Source: Pelargonium cotyledonis (taxonomy: Eukaryota > Streptophyta > Magnoliopsida > Geraniales > Geraniaceae). Taken from it: 39,749 bases of DNA. A model generated the notes under the pieces. It did no database searches, was not told the origin of the DNA, and was given only the letters and a program-made list of their open reading frames with translations. This document shows positions 22,791 through 34,446 of the stretch, in pieces (the first letter of the stretch is position 1; each line of letters starts with the position of its first letter). The position numbers were made by a program, and so were the translations under genes. The stretch spans positions 1 to 39,749 of the forward strand of contig JAYMTA010000120.1 in NCBI GenBank assembly GCA_036897625.1, read 5' to 3'.

Positions 22791-22867
22791 CACGTGTGTA
22801 ACTTTTGGGCTTGTTCATGAGCCATTGGGCTTGTTGTAGCAATGTGGTCCGTGGGCCTAAATGGGCC
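22791..22867 (-). promoter_or_regulatory. G-box and four Site II elements of FEN1 promoter
   Basis: A CACGTG G-box (22791-22796) is followed by four TGGGCY motifs, at 22806-22811, 22826-22831, 22852-22857 and 22862-22867. Site II motifs are bound by TCP factors and drive genes in dividing cells, PCNA being the classic case. No TATA box is evident, consistent with a housekeeping or S-phase promoter. Confidence 0.65.
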
Positions 22868-22999
22868 GGGACTTTTAAAACCAATTGTTTTTATCTGGTT
22901 TGTTTTTTGTTAGTTCTAACATAATTTGTCACTTAACGAGTCAAGCTGGGACTTAAAAAAAACGTTCTTGACAAGAGATACAAGCAAGTTCGTGTTTCC

Positions 23000-23460
23000 G
23001 CAACCTCCAAAATTCGTCGCAAAAAGGACTACAATCATCGTGTTAAGTTTAAAGATAATTGACGGTAACTCTCTCCTCGTGAAGCATCTCCAACATAACT
23101 TGTACTTTATGTACATATTTTACGACAATTATTTTCCTCGTCGCAAAAAAACAACATTTCTTGTAATATCTATGAAAATGAAAGACCAATCTCTCAAACT
23201 ATAGCGAAGCTCTATAAAAACAAAAGAGGCCACCAAAATTTGTCGCAAAAAGTACTACTTTAATTTTTTAAAAGTTTCAAATTGGTCGTCAACAATCTTT
23301 TTTCATGAAATATCTCAAAAATAACTATACTTTCTGTACATATGACATCTGATTTTCTTTCTCATCGTCGCGAAAGCAACATGTCATGCATCGTATCTTT
23401 GAAACCGATAGATTAATCTCCCAAAAAAACAAGTGAAGCTATATAAAAACAAAAATAAGC
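23000..23460 (+). repeat. diverged ~226-bp tandem duplication upstream of FEN1
   Basis: Two copies begin near 23003 and 23229. Shared landmarks in the same order: CCAAAATT(C/T)GTCGCAAAAAG, a GTGAAGCATCTC/ATGAAATATCTC segment, CTTTATGTACATAT/CTTTCTGTACATAT, CGTCGC(A/G)AAA, and GAAGCT(C)(T)ATATAAAAACAAAA-like ends. Strong divergence implies an old event. Neither copy has a long conserved frame. Confidence 0.75.
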
Positions 23461-26400
23461 TCATGTCGGTAAGGTATACAAATTTTGCATGTGTTGTACA
23501 TAAGAGAGAGGCACGTGAAAATGGTAGTCATGGAATGGGAACAAATCAAGTCCTGTGTGGACTCGTCGATAATGGTTCATGAACAAAATTGGCATTATAT
23601 AGCTATTGAAAATAAATATATATGAGGACCATGTCTATGCCCATTTTAATTACAAGTTCCGATCCATTTTTTGTTTTCTTTATATTTGTTTAGTTACTAT
23701 CATATTAATTTATCATATTGTCTCTTTGACATCAAACTTTCACTACAAATAATTGTTATCTAAATATATTTTTTCGAATCTCATTTCCAACATTATATGA
23801 ATTATTAGTCAACGATCAACGTGCAAATAAGTGGAGTTTTATGGGAGAAAAGTTTATCAATCGACATATAATAGCGCATTAGCGCTATATATAGTTACAA
23901 AACATCAATATAGTATATAAGGGTTTTCTGTATGCTGGTAAATTTAGTTTGTGTGCGCGTAGAGTTGAGATTTGTTTGTGTGCTGCACAATTCAATGTAA
24001 ATATGACACGTTTAATAATCGTGATGTACAATATAACACAAATACGACACGTTCAAAACATATATCTGGCACGTTTTAACATGGTGACTATATAGCACCA
24101 ACTAAAATAAGTCCATGTGATAGTTTTTGTGTCAAGTCTTAATCTAGCTTTTTTATGGGTCAAGTATGCACATATATAGATAAAACTATATGCATGTGTA
24201 TTTAGATCTTGGAAACAAAAAGAATGAATTAATCTTATTTGATGCATCTCTACGAGCTTACAAGAATATCAAAAGAATAATAAAATAGATACTTTTAACA
24301 AATGAAAATGAACAAAGTGCACATGCAGGACCATCTTGAGGTCATATTTCAATATTATTTAATAATAATGATATATAGTAATATGGTGTTAATTAAGTGA
24401 CATAGATTTGCATGTTGCTTGTGGTAGACATAACATGACAATAGGAGCAAATGGTGGGTAGTAATAGCAATTGTACTTTCAAGAAAATAGTTAATTATTT
24501 TACAATAAAATAATTAGTCAAACATTTATCCAACAAAACTTAGCCGGTTCATATAATGTCTAACGGTTTAATGACTGAGACTTGTTCACATGTAAATTTA
24601 CAAGAGTTTGACACATTACGAATTGATACTCATATTAGTCCTAGCTCGGAAGTGTTTTAATCGACTTAAAAGTTGGTTAAACTACTAATTATGTGATTGA
24701 AACCTTACTCTCTTTTCTGTTAGACGGTCAGTTCAATCATTCAAAATGTACTTAAGCAATCACAAAACTAATTAAGTAGTGTTGATCAAGCTGTGGTTTC
24801 TGGTGGGCTGTGCCATCAGCAACAAGAAGCTCTAATTAAACTCTTGATTAATGAAGAGGTGCATGTGATTATGGGACCAAGTGCATTTTCATATCCACAT
24901 GCATGTCTTTCTCTCTCTTTCTCTTTATTTTGTTAATTAATTATTAAATACTCGTACATTTAATTTTTGCTTCTCTTTCACGTGCTCACTACACATTTTA
25001 TAGATTATTTGACCCAACCACACTTTGATTAATAAATCATATAATTACAATTTAATTAATTTTTGGTGCACTCGGTATATGATGCATAACTTTCAAAAGA
25101 TTTCAAAGTGATGGAGTCACAAGTGACGTACATATATCATATATGTATGGTTATATTATAGATCTTAACCTTTTTCTATGTGTTAGTCTTACAAATTAAT
25201 TTGTTTCATGTTCTCGACTACTTTTTTATTGTTCAAGTTAGTTTAATATTCAACAATATTTTTGGAGCTCAAATATATATATATATTGTTGTAGGGTAAA
25301 ACAAAGACGTCTTAAAAATGAGGAAAATTTTGATCGGGTTGAGTTCTCATTTGCATCCACTAGAATTCCATCTATGGTTTAAGTTTAGTTAATATTGTAG
25401 TTTATGTGCATTACTAATTAAATTACATGTTTACTACTATTACTTAATGATTAGTTGGCCGGTTGGATATAACTTTTATTGTATCGAGTTATTTACTTAT
25501 ATAGAAATATGAACTTTTGAAGAACTAAAGATATCGGATTAGAGTTGTCATCTCGTAGTTGATTTTTATGTTACACTAATAGTATAACTTGTATTTTATT
25601 CAATTTGCACTTCTTGTCTCTACCAGTGGCTCATTTGATGCGCAGTTAGTACTAATTTGCGAATAATTCATTGGTCAAACCTATATTAAACTTGTGCCCT
25701 CTTTCAGAGAACACACGCAAAATAACATCTTTCACATGAAGGCATCCTCCGCCATCGAGACAGAGTTGCATGCATGGAAACATCAAATCTTGTGACGAAC
25801 TATACGACAAACTTCATGTCATCGCAAGTGAGTGGAGCCGTGGAGGGATCCTAATCCGCCGGTGCATCGCATAAGTTGGGGACGCATCGCATGTGAGCGT
25901 GTATTAATGGAACAAACTATGAACGTTTTAGACCATGACAATAAATTACCTATTATGTTGCGAAAGTATAGTGCCTAAATGCAAGATACATGACATATAT
26001 ATATATCTTGCTTTTGAAGTTGGTAACTAAACTATAATAAAATGTGTGAAGAAAACATGATGACATGGTTTTTGTTGTTTGGTCAAAGGAGTGAAAATGA
26101 GGCCATGCATGCATAGAGTAGATGACAAATATTATTATGAGATAAGAGAATGTGTGTTTACGTGTATTGAGGAACCATCCCATATAAACCAGTTGCGTAA
26201 ACGCAAAGATTTCTATGTGCACTCATTTTCCGGACTAGCCATTGAAAATGGCCATATCATATGACATTGTTAATTATTACTCCTTAATTAATTACCATCT
26301 TATTAATTTCCAAGAATGTTGTAGTGAACTAAAGATTATCAAAATCAGGATTCATATCCTTCTACCATAATTAACTATCAATGTTTTTGTAGAATAAGTT

Positions 26401-29400
26401 TTCAACATGTTGAACCTAAGTTCGATCATTTTTGTTGTTGATATGTCTGGGTTATTGTAGGATTATATTTCACAAAAGAAAAATCAGACCGAACAGTCAT
26501 CTCAATCTAACTTAAGAAAATTGTTATAAAAATTTACTTTGTCGTTATAAGTAAAATACATAACACTAAACTTTTGATACTGAAAAAGACGATGTTTAGA
26601 GAATAAGTTAATATTAAAGTACGTATTTCACATATAATCATTACATTAATACGTTAATTATCAATCAATTACTAACTTTACGTTAGATGCTAGTTGAATC
26701 TGTTATCAATATATATATATTAACTGTGTTTTCATCATTTGTTTGTTAACGTTGACGAGAAATGACGTACCAAAATAACCCTAACAACCTTTGTTGAATA
26801 TTTAATATCTTTATATTTTTGTTTAATTCCTTAAACTTGTAACCATTTTTATTTTTCAATGACGACGACAAGACATATAGTAAGGAGGTGATGAGTGTAA
26901 TTGCGTATTCATATAGTACTCTTTTGGGAATTAATTAATATTTTGGTTGTCCACCAACCTATACTTTACTACAAAACGTATTGGTATCGATCTATTGTGT
27001 GTAGTCTTTAGTTTAGGTCGTGGGGTTTTGAAAAATTGGCACTATATATGGTGCTAAAAACTCATAGTCACACATATGGAGACTATTTTTTTTTTCCTTC
27101 TTCATGTATATATATGGTTTTGTTCAATGTACCTACAATGTTGAATTTTGAAATGAAAAAAAAATATTAGCAATTCAATAAGTTGGAAAGGGGATAGGCG
27201 TTGATATGTATAATTTTCTACGACAATATGTGATCTTAAGAGTATTCCTGTTTCACATGTCAAATTAATTGAGGTGCATAAGTAAAATTTCATTGAGTGT
27301 TGATTTCAATAACTGAATTTTAAGGATATGAGAAGCAATTTGTGTTCACTAGTCGTATTGAAAACTTAGTATCATGTTATCAAAGGGACTAGCTTAAACC
27401 TCGTCCTGATTGTTTAACATATTGAATTACACAAAACAAACACGACCGTTTGTTGATGGTTTCACAAAATATTACCCAACTAACACATTTAAATAATTAA
27501 ACTAAAAATTATATAGTCCGTCGTATTTGATCGATATAATTTATAAACATACACTTTGTAGTCTTAGCAAATGTAGTGGTACTCTATAATCCTTTCTTCA
27601 AATTTTCACTTCCACTAGTTTAGGAGAAGTATAGTTCGTTTTCTTTTTCTTTATACATAATCTAATAATATAATCACACTTATTTTCCATTAAAACGCTA
27701 CTCTTTTATCAATATCTACTCCAAATCTTGATTATTTTTTCCCCTCTTCAAATTGGCTTGATTTGGACAATAAATTCTTAAAATTTTATTTTGTTTAGAG
27801 AGTAAAAATAGCTAAAATGCCAGCCATAAAAAAAAAAACATGTCTGATCTTGAAAACTTGTAAAAATACTTTAAAGAACAGTCTGGCTTCACATATAAAG
27901 ATAGTTAGAATCAAGAAAATTAAATCAATAAACACCTAATTTAGGAACATAATACTATTTTTATCACTAGCAGAAAAAGAAATAAATAAAGGGCATAATT
28001 GTATTTATCTTTATTTATTTTCGATGGAGAAAAAAATGGAAGCTTCGTAAATACAAACAGAATAGTGTACAAGTGCAGTACAGACATCACTAGCTTTCTA
28101 TATATATAATAAACAAAAAATGAAGAATATTAAATAAATATAAAGCTTATTTTATTACATCCAAATCTAAAATAAATAAATGAATTAGAAGGTATCACAA
28201 TCACACCGCAGTTCTCGCTGGATCTTCACATTCCCACTGTGGTTGCAGCTTCACTATCCATTAATTTACATTAATAATTTGGTTCATTAAATTAAATTAG
28301 TCAAATCATAGTACAAGGTTTGAGGTTATATGGTCTAGATCAATGTATTTCTACTAATTCACTTGAATGTTATTTTAGAATATTATACGTTGCAAACGTC
28401 GTAAATATAATTAAATGTCACAGTTTAAAATTGAGAAGGTAATATATTACTATTAATAGGAGAAAGAATCGATACTCGAGGGAGAGTGATCCTCGGTAGA
28501 AGCTTACATGGAAACAATATGCAACCACGCAAAATCTCTGAGAAAATTGAAATTTGTTCTACCACTTCACGACTAAAATTTACGTCTAATTATTAGATAA
28601 AACTCTCGTAATATCATATAAATATAAGAAAAAAGCAATAATGTTAAACTTGAAGGCCACATCTACCAAATCACATGCAATATATATAGCTTTTTTTTTT
28701 TTTTTTCCTACAAGTTCTAGTTGCATTTGTACTTTAATTTGTTGGTAATTTCCAATCCAATTGGTTCCCATCTCTATAGCTGTAAACCTAACCCTAACAT
28801 AGTCTTATTAATTGACCCACCCATTGACATTAATATGGAGTAGCATGAAATATATTATTTCAACAAAAAGATGGCCAAATTTGAAAAACAATTTAAAGAA
28901 AGGAGATGAGAATAGTAGGTGGCAATTCAATTGGTTAATTTGATTTTTCTTAACAAAAAAAAAAAGATTTGTCTAATTACATTATGCATCATATTAAACC
29001 TATTTTACAAAGAAAAATGATATTTGTTTCAAATTTTATACAAGATGATGTGCTTCTATTTTTAAGTTTAAATGAATAATATCCTGACACACATGATATC
29101 ACTACCCTCTCATAAATTTCTGGCGGAAAACGCCTGATTTATAACATCTATTATACACTTGGCAAATTCAAATTCGTCCACCTCATCATAGAGTATTAGA
29201 CGTGTCATATCTAACTAACTGACACATCACTCAGTACCAAAAAAAATTGTACAAAATTTTATACATTTAGCATTATTCTTTTATAAATCGAATATATCAT
29301 ATTTAATCGAGTCAACCGATTTAGTTAGTTACATTACCGAAAAGTTTACTTATCAACTAACAAGTAACATTGACCAATTCTCACGAATATTAATGAGTTT

Positions 29401-29560
29401 TGTTACTTTTTTATCACATCATTAATGTAATTGTGTAAATAATCATTTGATTTATGTTTACAGTTACAATAATTTCAGATATATGAAATTATTTAGTTAC
29501 CAAAAATATCAGCCACATGATCTAAAATTGACATCACCATCTCCCAAAAAGGAAAGGGAC
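23461..29560. other. AT-rich intergenic region, no gene seen
   Basis: About 6.1 kb lie between the FEN1 promoter and the pectin acetylesterase promoter. All frames are short and lack codon bias or family motifs. It contains AT microsatellites (near 25270, 26000 and 26710), a GC-richer patch at about 25730-25905 with repeated GCATCGCA words, and another at 28205-28255. No tRNA, known miRNA or transposon protein is recognised. Confidence 0.6.
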
Positions 29561-29762
29561 AGCTGTCAGTGTTAGCGTGTGTCCTCACGGGTCTCACCGA
29601 GACCACAATAAATCCCACCACACTGAATAAATGTGACGCTACACTGTAACCCACACGAAAACCTTAAAACCTCCTCAAACCCACACTCCACCGCTTGATC
29701 ATAATCAAAGACAAATCAACGGCTGAGAACTAATCGTTCTCTCACAGCCCTGTAACCCTAGT

Positions 29763-29768
29763 TATAAA
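29763..29768 (+). promoter_or_regulatory. probable TATA box of pectin acetylesterase gene
   Basis: TATAAA precedes a CT-rich leader (about 29858-29880) and is the best core promoter candidate upstream of the esterase ATG at 30145. It implies a 5' UTR of roughly 350 nt, unusually long and containing two small upstream frames. Confidence 0.5.
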
Positions 29769-29829
29769 TCTCAGTAGTAGTGAAACTACAATTTTGCCCC
29801 CAAGAATAAAAACCTTAAAAAGCCCGGCA

Positions 29830-30046
29830 ATGCTGCCCTGTTCTTTGCCATTTCAGCCTCCTCCTCTTCCTCTTCTCTCAGTGTCCTGAGAGAGAAAAAA
29901 AGATCGAAACTTTATATTTTTTTTCGTTTTGGGTTGATTTGGGGAGTTGCATTCTTGGTCAAAAACTGCAAAGAGCAAGAAAAGTCTGGTAGATTTGGAG
30001 GCTTTTGGGTTGGGAGTAAATGCTGGTTCTTTGTTCAGGCCATTAG
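29830..30046 (+). promoter_or_regulatory. two uORFs in the pectin acetylesterase leader
   Basis: If transcription starts near 29795, the leader contains an ATG frame of 19 codons plus stop (29830-29889, Pro/Leu-rich) and one of 8 codons plus stop (30020-30046). Both end before the main ATG at 30145. The main frame itself is open upstream to about 29947 but without an ATG. uORFs of this type usually lower translation; their use here is inferred. Confidence 0.45.
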
Positions 30047-30144
30047 TGCTGTGTAGCAGCAGCAGCAGAAGAAGCTCAGTACAGGTCTCTTTTGGGAAGT
30101 TGGGTTTTGGATTTTTCTGGATTTGGGTTGCAGAGAACAAAGTT

Positions 30145-33100
30145 ATGGAACCCAGAACAATGAAGCTATTGTGGGTTGTGTTTGTTGTGGGGATTAATGT
30201 TTTGGGTGGCAAGTGGGTGAGTGGGTTTTATGATGGTTTTGAGGATTTCAATGTGACTGAGGCTCAGTTTGATTATATGGAGGCTTTTGGGGTCTCCAAA
30301 GCTGACAATCTTCTCATGGTTGGGCTCACTCTCATTCATGGTGCTGATGCTAAAGGAGCAGGTATTGTTTGATTTCACTTCTGGTTTAGCATTGGATAAA
30401 GTTTTGATCTTCTCTTGTGATGTGGTTTTAGTGAGTGATAGGAGATGATTCATTACTTTTTTTCCTGAATTAATGTACATGCAATTGGTTTTGGATTGGT
30501 GGGTAACTTGCTATGTTTTGCTTGGATTTGCTTCAGATCTCATATTGTTTTGTTTTCTTTGAAAAAAGTAACTTCTATGAATAAGAAATTGATATGTTCA
30601 GACCAGAAGTGGAAATTTTCTATCCAGAATTTTTGGGTGTAGCTTATCAAAAAAGAGAAATTTTGGGTGTAACTTAAATTTTACTTTACCCAAAAAGTTC
30701 CAAATCTTTGCCTTTTAAATACTTAATTCAATTTTGTTATCATTTGCTGGCATATCTAGCAAGTGTCTTTTATTTTAATTTATTGCATTGGATCTTCTTT
30801 TGTTTAGTATCTGAAAAGCTGCTCTGCATTGTAATTTTCGATCTTAAACTGTGGACTGTGATATTTGGTGTCTTTTATTCCATATTGTTATTGTTTTAAG
30901 GACTTATGCATTGCTTATACAGTTTGTTCTGATGGAACATTGCCTGGATATCATATGCATAGAGGATTTGGGTCTGGAGCAAACAGTTGGCTTATTCAAT
31001 TGGAGGTTTGTGAATGATACATCTAATTGGAAGAATCTTATTTATTTCAATCTGTTTATGCTCTATAGTGCTATTGTATCACTATCCCGGACAATTATGA
31101 AATCGAACATCTGAATGCTCCTATGATCTTATTTTTATTCCCAAGGACTGGTCACTTATTTCTATCAATATGGAGAAATACTACTTCTGTGTTATGTTAT
31201 GTTATGTTATGCTATGACCCGAACATGATTGGACTATAAACGGCATTATGAATTTTGTTTAAACAAGCTGATGCCGGAGTCTTTACTCCAAATTGGAGCA
31301 TCCTTTTCATTTTCGCATTTTATCTTCCTTTTTTTAAAAAAAATAAATATTTAGTGCTCCTTTTAGCATTGATTTGAAGGTTTCAGACTTCTTCCATTAT
31401 GCTATTACTATCCCTTGTTGACAATTGGGTCTGTCAAACGTGTCATGTCAGGGTGGTGGATGGTGTAACAACCGTAGATCATGTGTCTATCGGAAGACAA
31501 CCCGACGCGGGTCTTCAAAGTATATGGAAAAGCAGATAGCATTTACAGGAATATTGAGCAACAAAGCTGAAGAAAACCCTGGTACGTTTTCAAATTTTAG
31601 TGTTGGGTTATCAAGAGTAATCAGTTCTGGCCTCTGCCTCACTTCATGGTTTTGGCATAGCTATCATCTCTTACAATTGCGTTTCGGTTCTCTTGGTGCA
31701 GATTTTTTCAACTGGAACAGAGTAAAAGTTCGTTATTGCGATGGTGCCTCTTTTATGGGTGACAGCGAAGATAAGGTCAGGGTTTCTTTCTGTTTACAGT
31801 TTCTGTGACCTATTGATATTATGTCGCAATTCCCAAGCATATGTAGCAGTGGACATAAATTTGGCTTCTGTGGCAATCAAGTTAATCTGATATATTGACC
31901 AGGAACCTCCTTAGTGCTTAGCCTTCCCATTGCTTCTATGATTCACTTTCACATTCTCTTAGTGATCTTAATAGAAGGCACATTACTTGTGTTTATACAC
32001 TAGACTGGTAAGGACGGGAAATGGTCTTCATCTTTAGCAAATCCATATAAGTTAACTCAGTTTTATTATCTATCACATTTCATTGAAAATTTTCAAATTT
32101 CAATAGACATATTACATACGGTTGTGTACTGTCTTCAAATTCAATAACTTACCATTTACTTATGTGTATCCTATATTAAACAAAAGTGGTTCTGTTTTAG
32201 GCGTCGCAATTGCAATATAGAGGACAACGTATATGGCTAGCGGCTATGCAAGATTTGATGTCAAAGGGAATGCGATATGCCAATCAGGTTCAAGATATTT
32301 TCTTTTCTTATTCTTTCGTTTCTATGAATTCATCTCCTTTTCATCTTCATTTTCGTTGCATCTGTACTTATATTATTGAATTTCAGGCTCTTCTTTCTGG
32401 GTGTTCTGCTGGGGGCTTAGCTTCTATATTGCATTGCGATGAGTTTCGGGCATTATTTCCAAGAAACATTAGGGTTAAGTGCCTCAGTGATGCCGGATTA
32501 TTTCTTGATTCGTAAGTATCTTATAATCTTTCATGCTTAACTGTGTCCTGTACACTAATGTTTTGATTTCTTCCTGAGCTTATCGATATCTTTTTCCTGT
32601 TGTGATGTAGGGTTGACATATCTGGTGGGCGCACCCTCCGGAAGTTCTACAGTGGTGTGGTTGGCGTACAGGTACACAATCTTATCAATATTTTTACATA
32701 AAGAGATCATTAAAATGTCATGCAATAATTCATAACTAGATGTAAATCAAAAGGTCTGTAAGGCCTCTTTCAAATCTTGCAAATTTAAGAGGGAGAAAAG
32801 TTGAATGGAAGGAACGCTCCCAATTCGGGTCTGGACCTGCAGGAACCTGAAATCCGACTCACATTTTTGCGGGTTTCGGTAGGACGAAAGAAACCCGATT
32901 GGTCCTTGGGTTAGAGCGGATCAGGTCTGTCATGGAAGATGTGGATAGGGTCGAGCAACCCACACTCAACCTGGGACTTTTCCATGAAAACCCCAACATC
33001 CACATGAACCCACACCTCTTGTGGATCGGGTTGGGGTTAAGACTTTTTCAACTCGAACCCAAACCAAAATCTGGATTGCTAAATCTCAAATGCAAGTACA

Positions 33101-34446
33101 CTTAAGAAACTAGTTCAAGAACTATTAAGGAGTAAAAGTTGAAATTTGAGCAGAGTTGCAAAACATGATGTACATATACAAGTACAAAGTCCTTGGAAAT
33201 GCAGTGAGTACTTACGAAAACAATTCATATGCTATTTTGTTATGGATTTTTCTTATTGATTTTTAGGTAATGCTGAACTTTTCTAAATATTTTTGTGTTT
33301 GTCATTACAACATTATAATAAACTTCAGTTTGACTTCATTGTCTAGTACTGCTGATCTTGAAGCAAATCTGCAAAACTTACTTCAGTTTTTTTTATGGCT
33401 TCATAGTCAAATTTCATAGCTTACGTTTTGAATAGTTGCTGCTATATCCTTGTCATGTTATCTTCACGACCTAGCTTCCTTATAATTGTGTAAGCTTTTA
33501 TGATTCAATATGCTGTGTGGTACAACTTGTATGCTAATGGAACAACCCTTAATTGTAACAGGGAGTGGCAAAGAATCTACCGCAAATTTGTACTAACCAC
33601 CTTAATCCAACTTTGGTAAATTTTTAATCGGTTTTCCTCGTGGCTATCTATTCGACAATTTTCTTGGAACATTTTTTTTCATCACTAACTCGCTCCTTTT
33701 TTCTAATCACCGCCAGTGCTTCTTTCCTCAAAACGTGATCAACAACGTGAAAACCCCACTATTTATCCTCAATGCAGCATATGATTCGTGGCAGGTAATT
33801 TTCAATTTCCTGTAGCAATCGATATTGAGTAGCCTTCAGAAACACGATGACATAGATTTATTTATGATTTCCAACCTAAATTCAGATCCAATCCAGTTTA
33901 GCTCCAACATCAGCGGATCCCCATGGGACGTGGCATGACTGTAGATTGAACCATGAAAAGTGTTCTCCGTCACAGATCCAATTTCTGCAAGGTGAACTCC
34001 AGATACAAAAAACCACTATTGCATTCTATTTGAAACTATACTTATCAGGACACTTCTTCGTTAACAGATTTCAGGGACAACATGTTGAATTCGTTAAAAA
34101 GATTCTCTATGTCTAAACAAAACGGGCTGTTCATAAATTCATGTTTTGCTCACTGCCAAACCGAGAGGCAGGACACATGGTTTGCCGACAATTCTCCTGT
34201 CATTGCAAATAAGGTGTGTCTTATATTTTCGTTACAAGCACATGAAACTGTTTTTGTTATTGCGAAACATTTCCGCATCAGACATTGTATAAAGCATGTT
34301 CTAGGCTTAAACATTTCATGATGCACACGCAGGCTATCGCTATAGCTGTAGGAGACTGGTTCTTTGAGCGATCAAGTGTCAAGGCCATTGATTGTCCATA
34401 CCCATGCGACAAGTCTTGCCACGATTTGGTATTCAGGAGACCCTGA
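30145..34446 (+). CDS. pectin acetylesterase (CE13), 12 exons
   Basis: A secreted enzyme that removes acetyl groups from pectin in the cell wall. Exons: 30145-30361, 30923-31005, 31452-31581, 31702-31775, 32201-32287, 32387-32511, 32611-32671, 33562-33615, 33717-33794, 33886-33991, 34068-34213, 34333-34446; they join in phase to 424 aa. Residues ~1-27 form a hydrophobic signal peptide or anchor. Family blocks: [19 protein letters not shown] (~90-107), VRYCDGASF (~153-161), LSGCSAGG with nucleophile Ser204, NAAYDSW with Asp300, and SCFAHCQTE with His367, giving an intact Ser-Asp-His triad as in Notum. Many paired Cys follow. The clade resembles Arabidopsis PAE9 (At5g23870) by remembered pattern. 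Oddity: CSDG at 74-77, where plant relatives usually have CLDG. Start: first in-frame ATG; a second Met lies five codons on. Confidence 0.95.
31188..31217 (+). repeat. TTATG pentanucleotide repeat
   Basis: About five TTATG units, the last changed to CTATG, lie in the second intron of the pectin acetylesterase gene. It is a simple tandem repeat with no evident function. Confidence 0.7.
32811..33075. mobile_element. possible transposon remnant in esterase intron 7
   Basis: The 890-bp intron contains a block of clearly higher GC with repeated GGGT(C/T)GG, AACCCAAACC and CCCGA words, both direct and inverted, while the flanks are AT-rich. It has a 68-codon open frame of low complexity but no recognisable protein. 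The composition suits an inserted non-autonomous element; ends and target duplications were not identifiable. Confidence 0.35.

Noticed and set aside
24866-24912. Short imperfect hairpin (GTGCATGTG / CACATGCAT arms) as a miRNA precursor
   Set aside because: The stem is about 14 bp with a 16-nt loop, too short for a plant miRNA precursor, and no known miRNA matches.
26079-26264. 61-residue frame in the intergenic region, with an overlapping minus frame
   Set aside because: There is no codon bias, conserved motif or splice context; frames of this length are expected by chance.
28201-28262. GC-rich patch whose minus strand begins TGAAGCTGC, resembling the start of miR167
   Set aside because: Only the first nine bases agree with miR167, and no complementary arm is present nearby.
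29947-30144. 66-residue in-frame extension of the pectin acetylesterase
   Set aside because: It has no ATG (the first codon is TTG), and the true ATG at 30145 is followed by a good signal peptide.
29853-30212. 119-residue minus-strand frame over the esterase leader
   Set aside because: It is antisense to the CT-rich leader and signal peptide exon, with low-complexity composition and no relatives.
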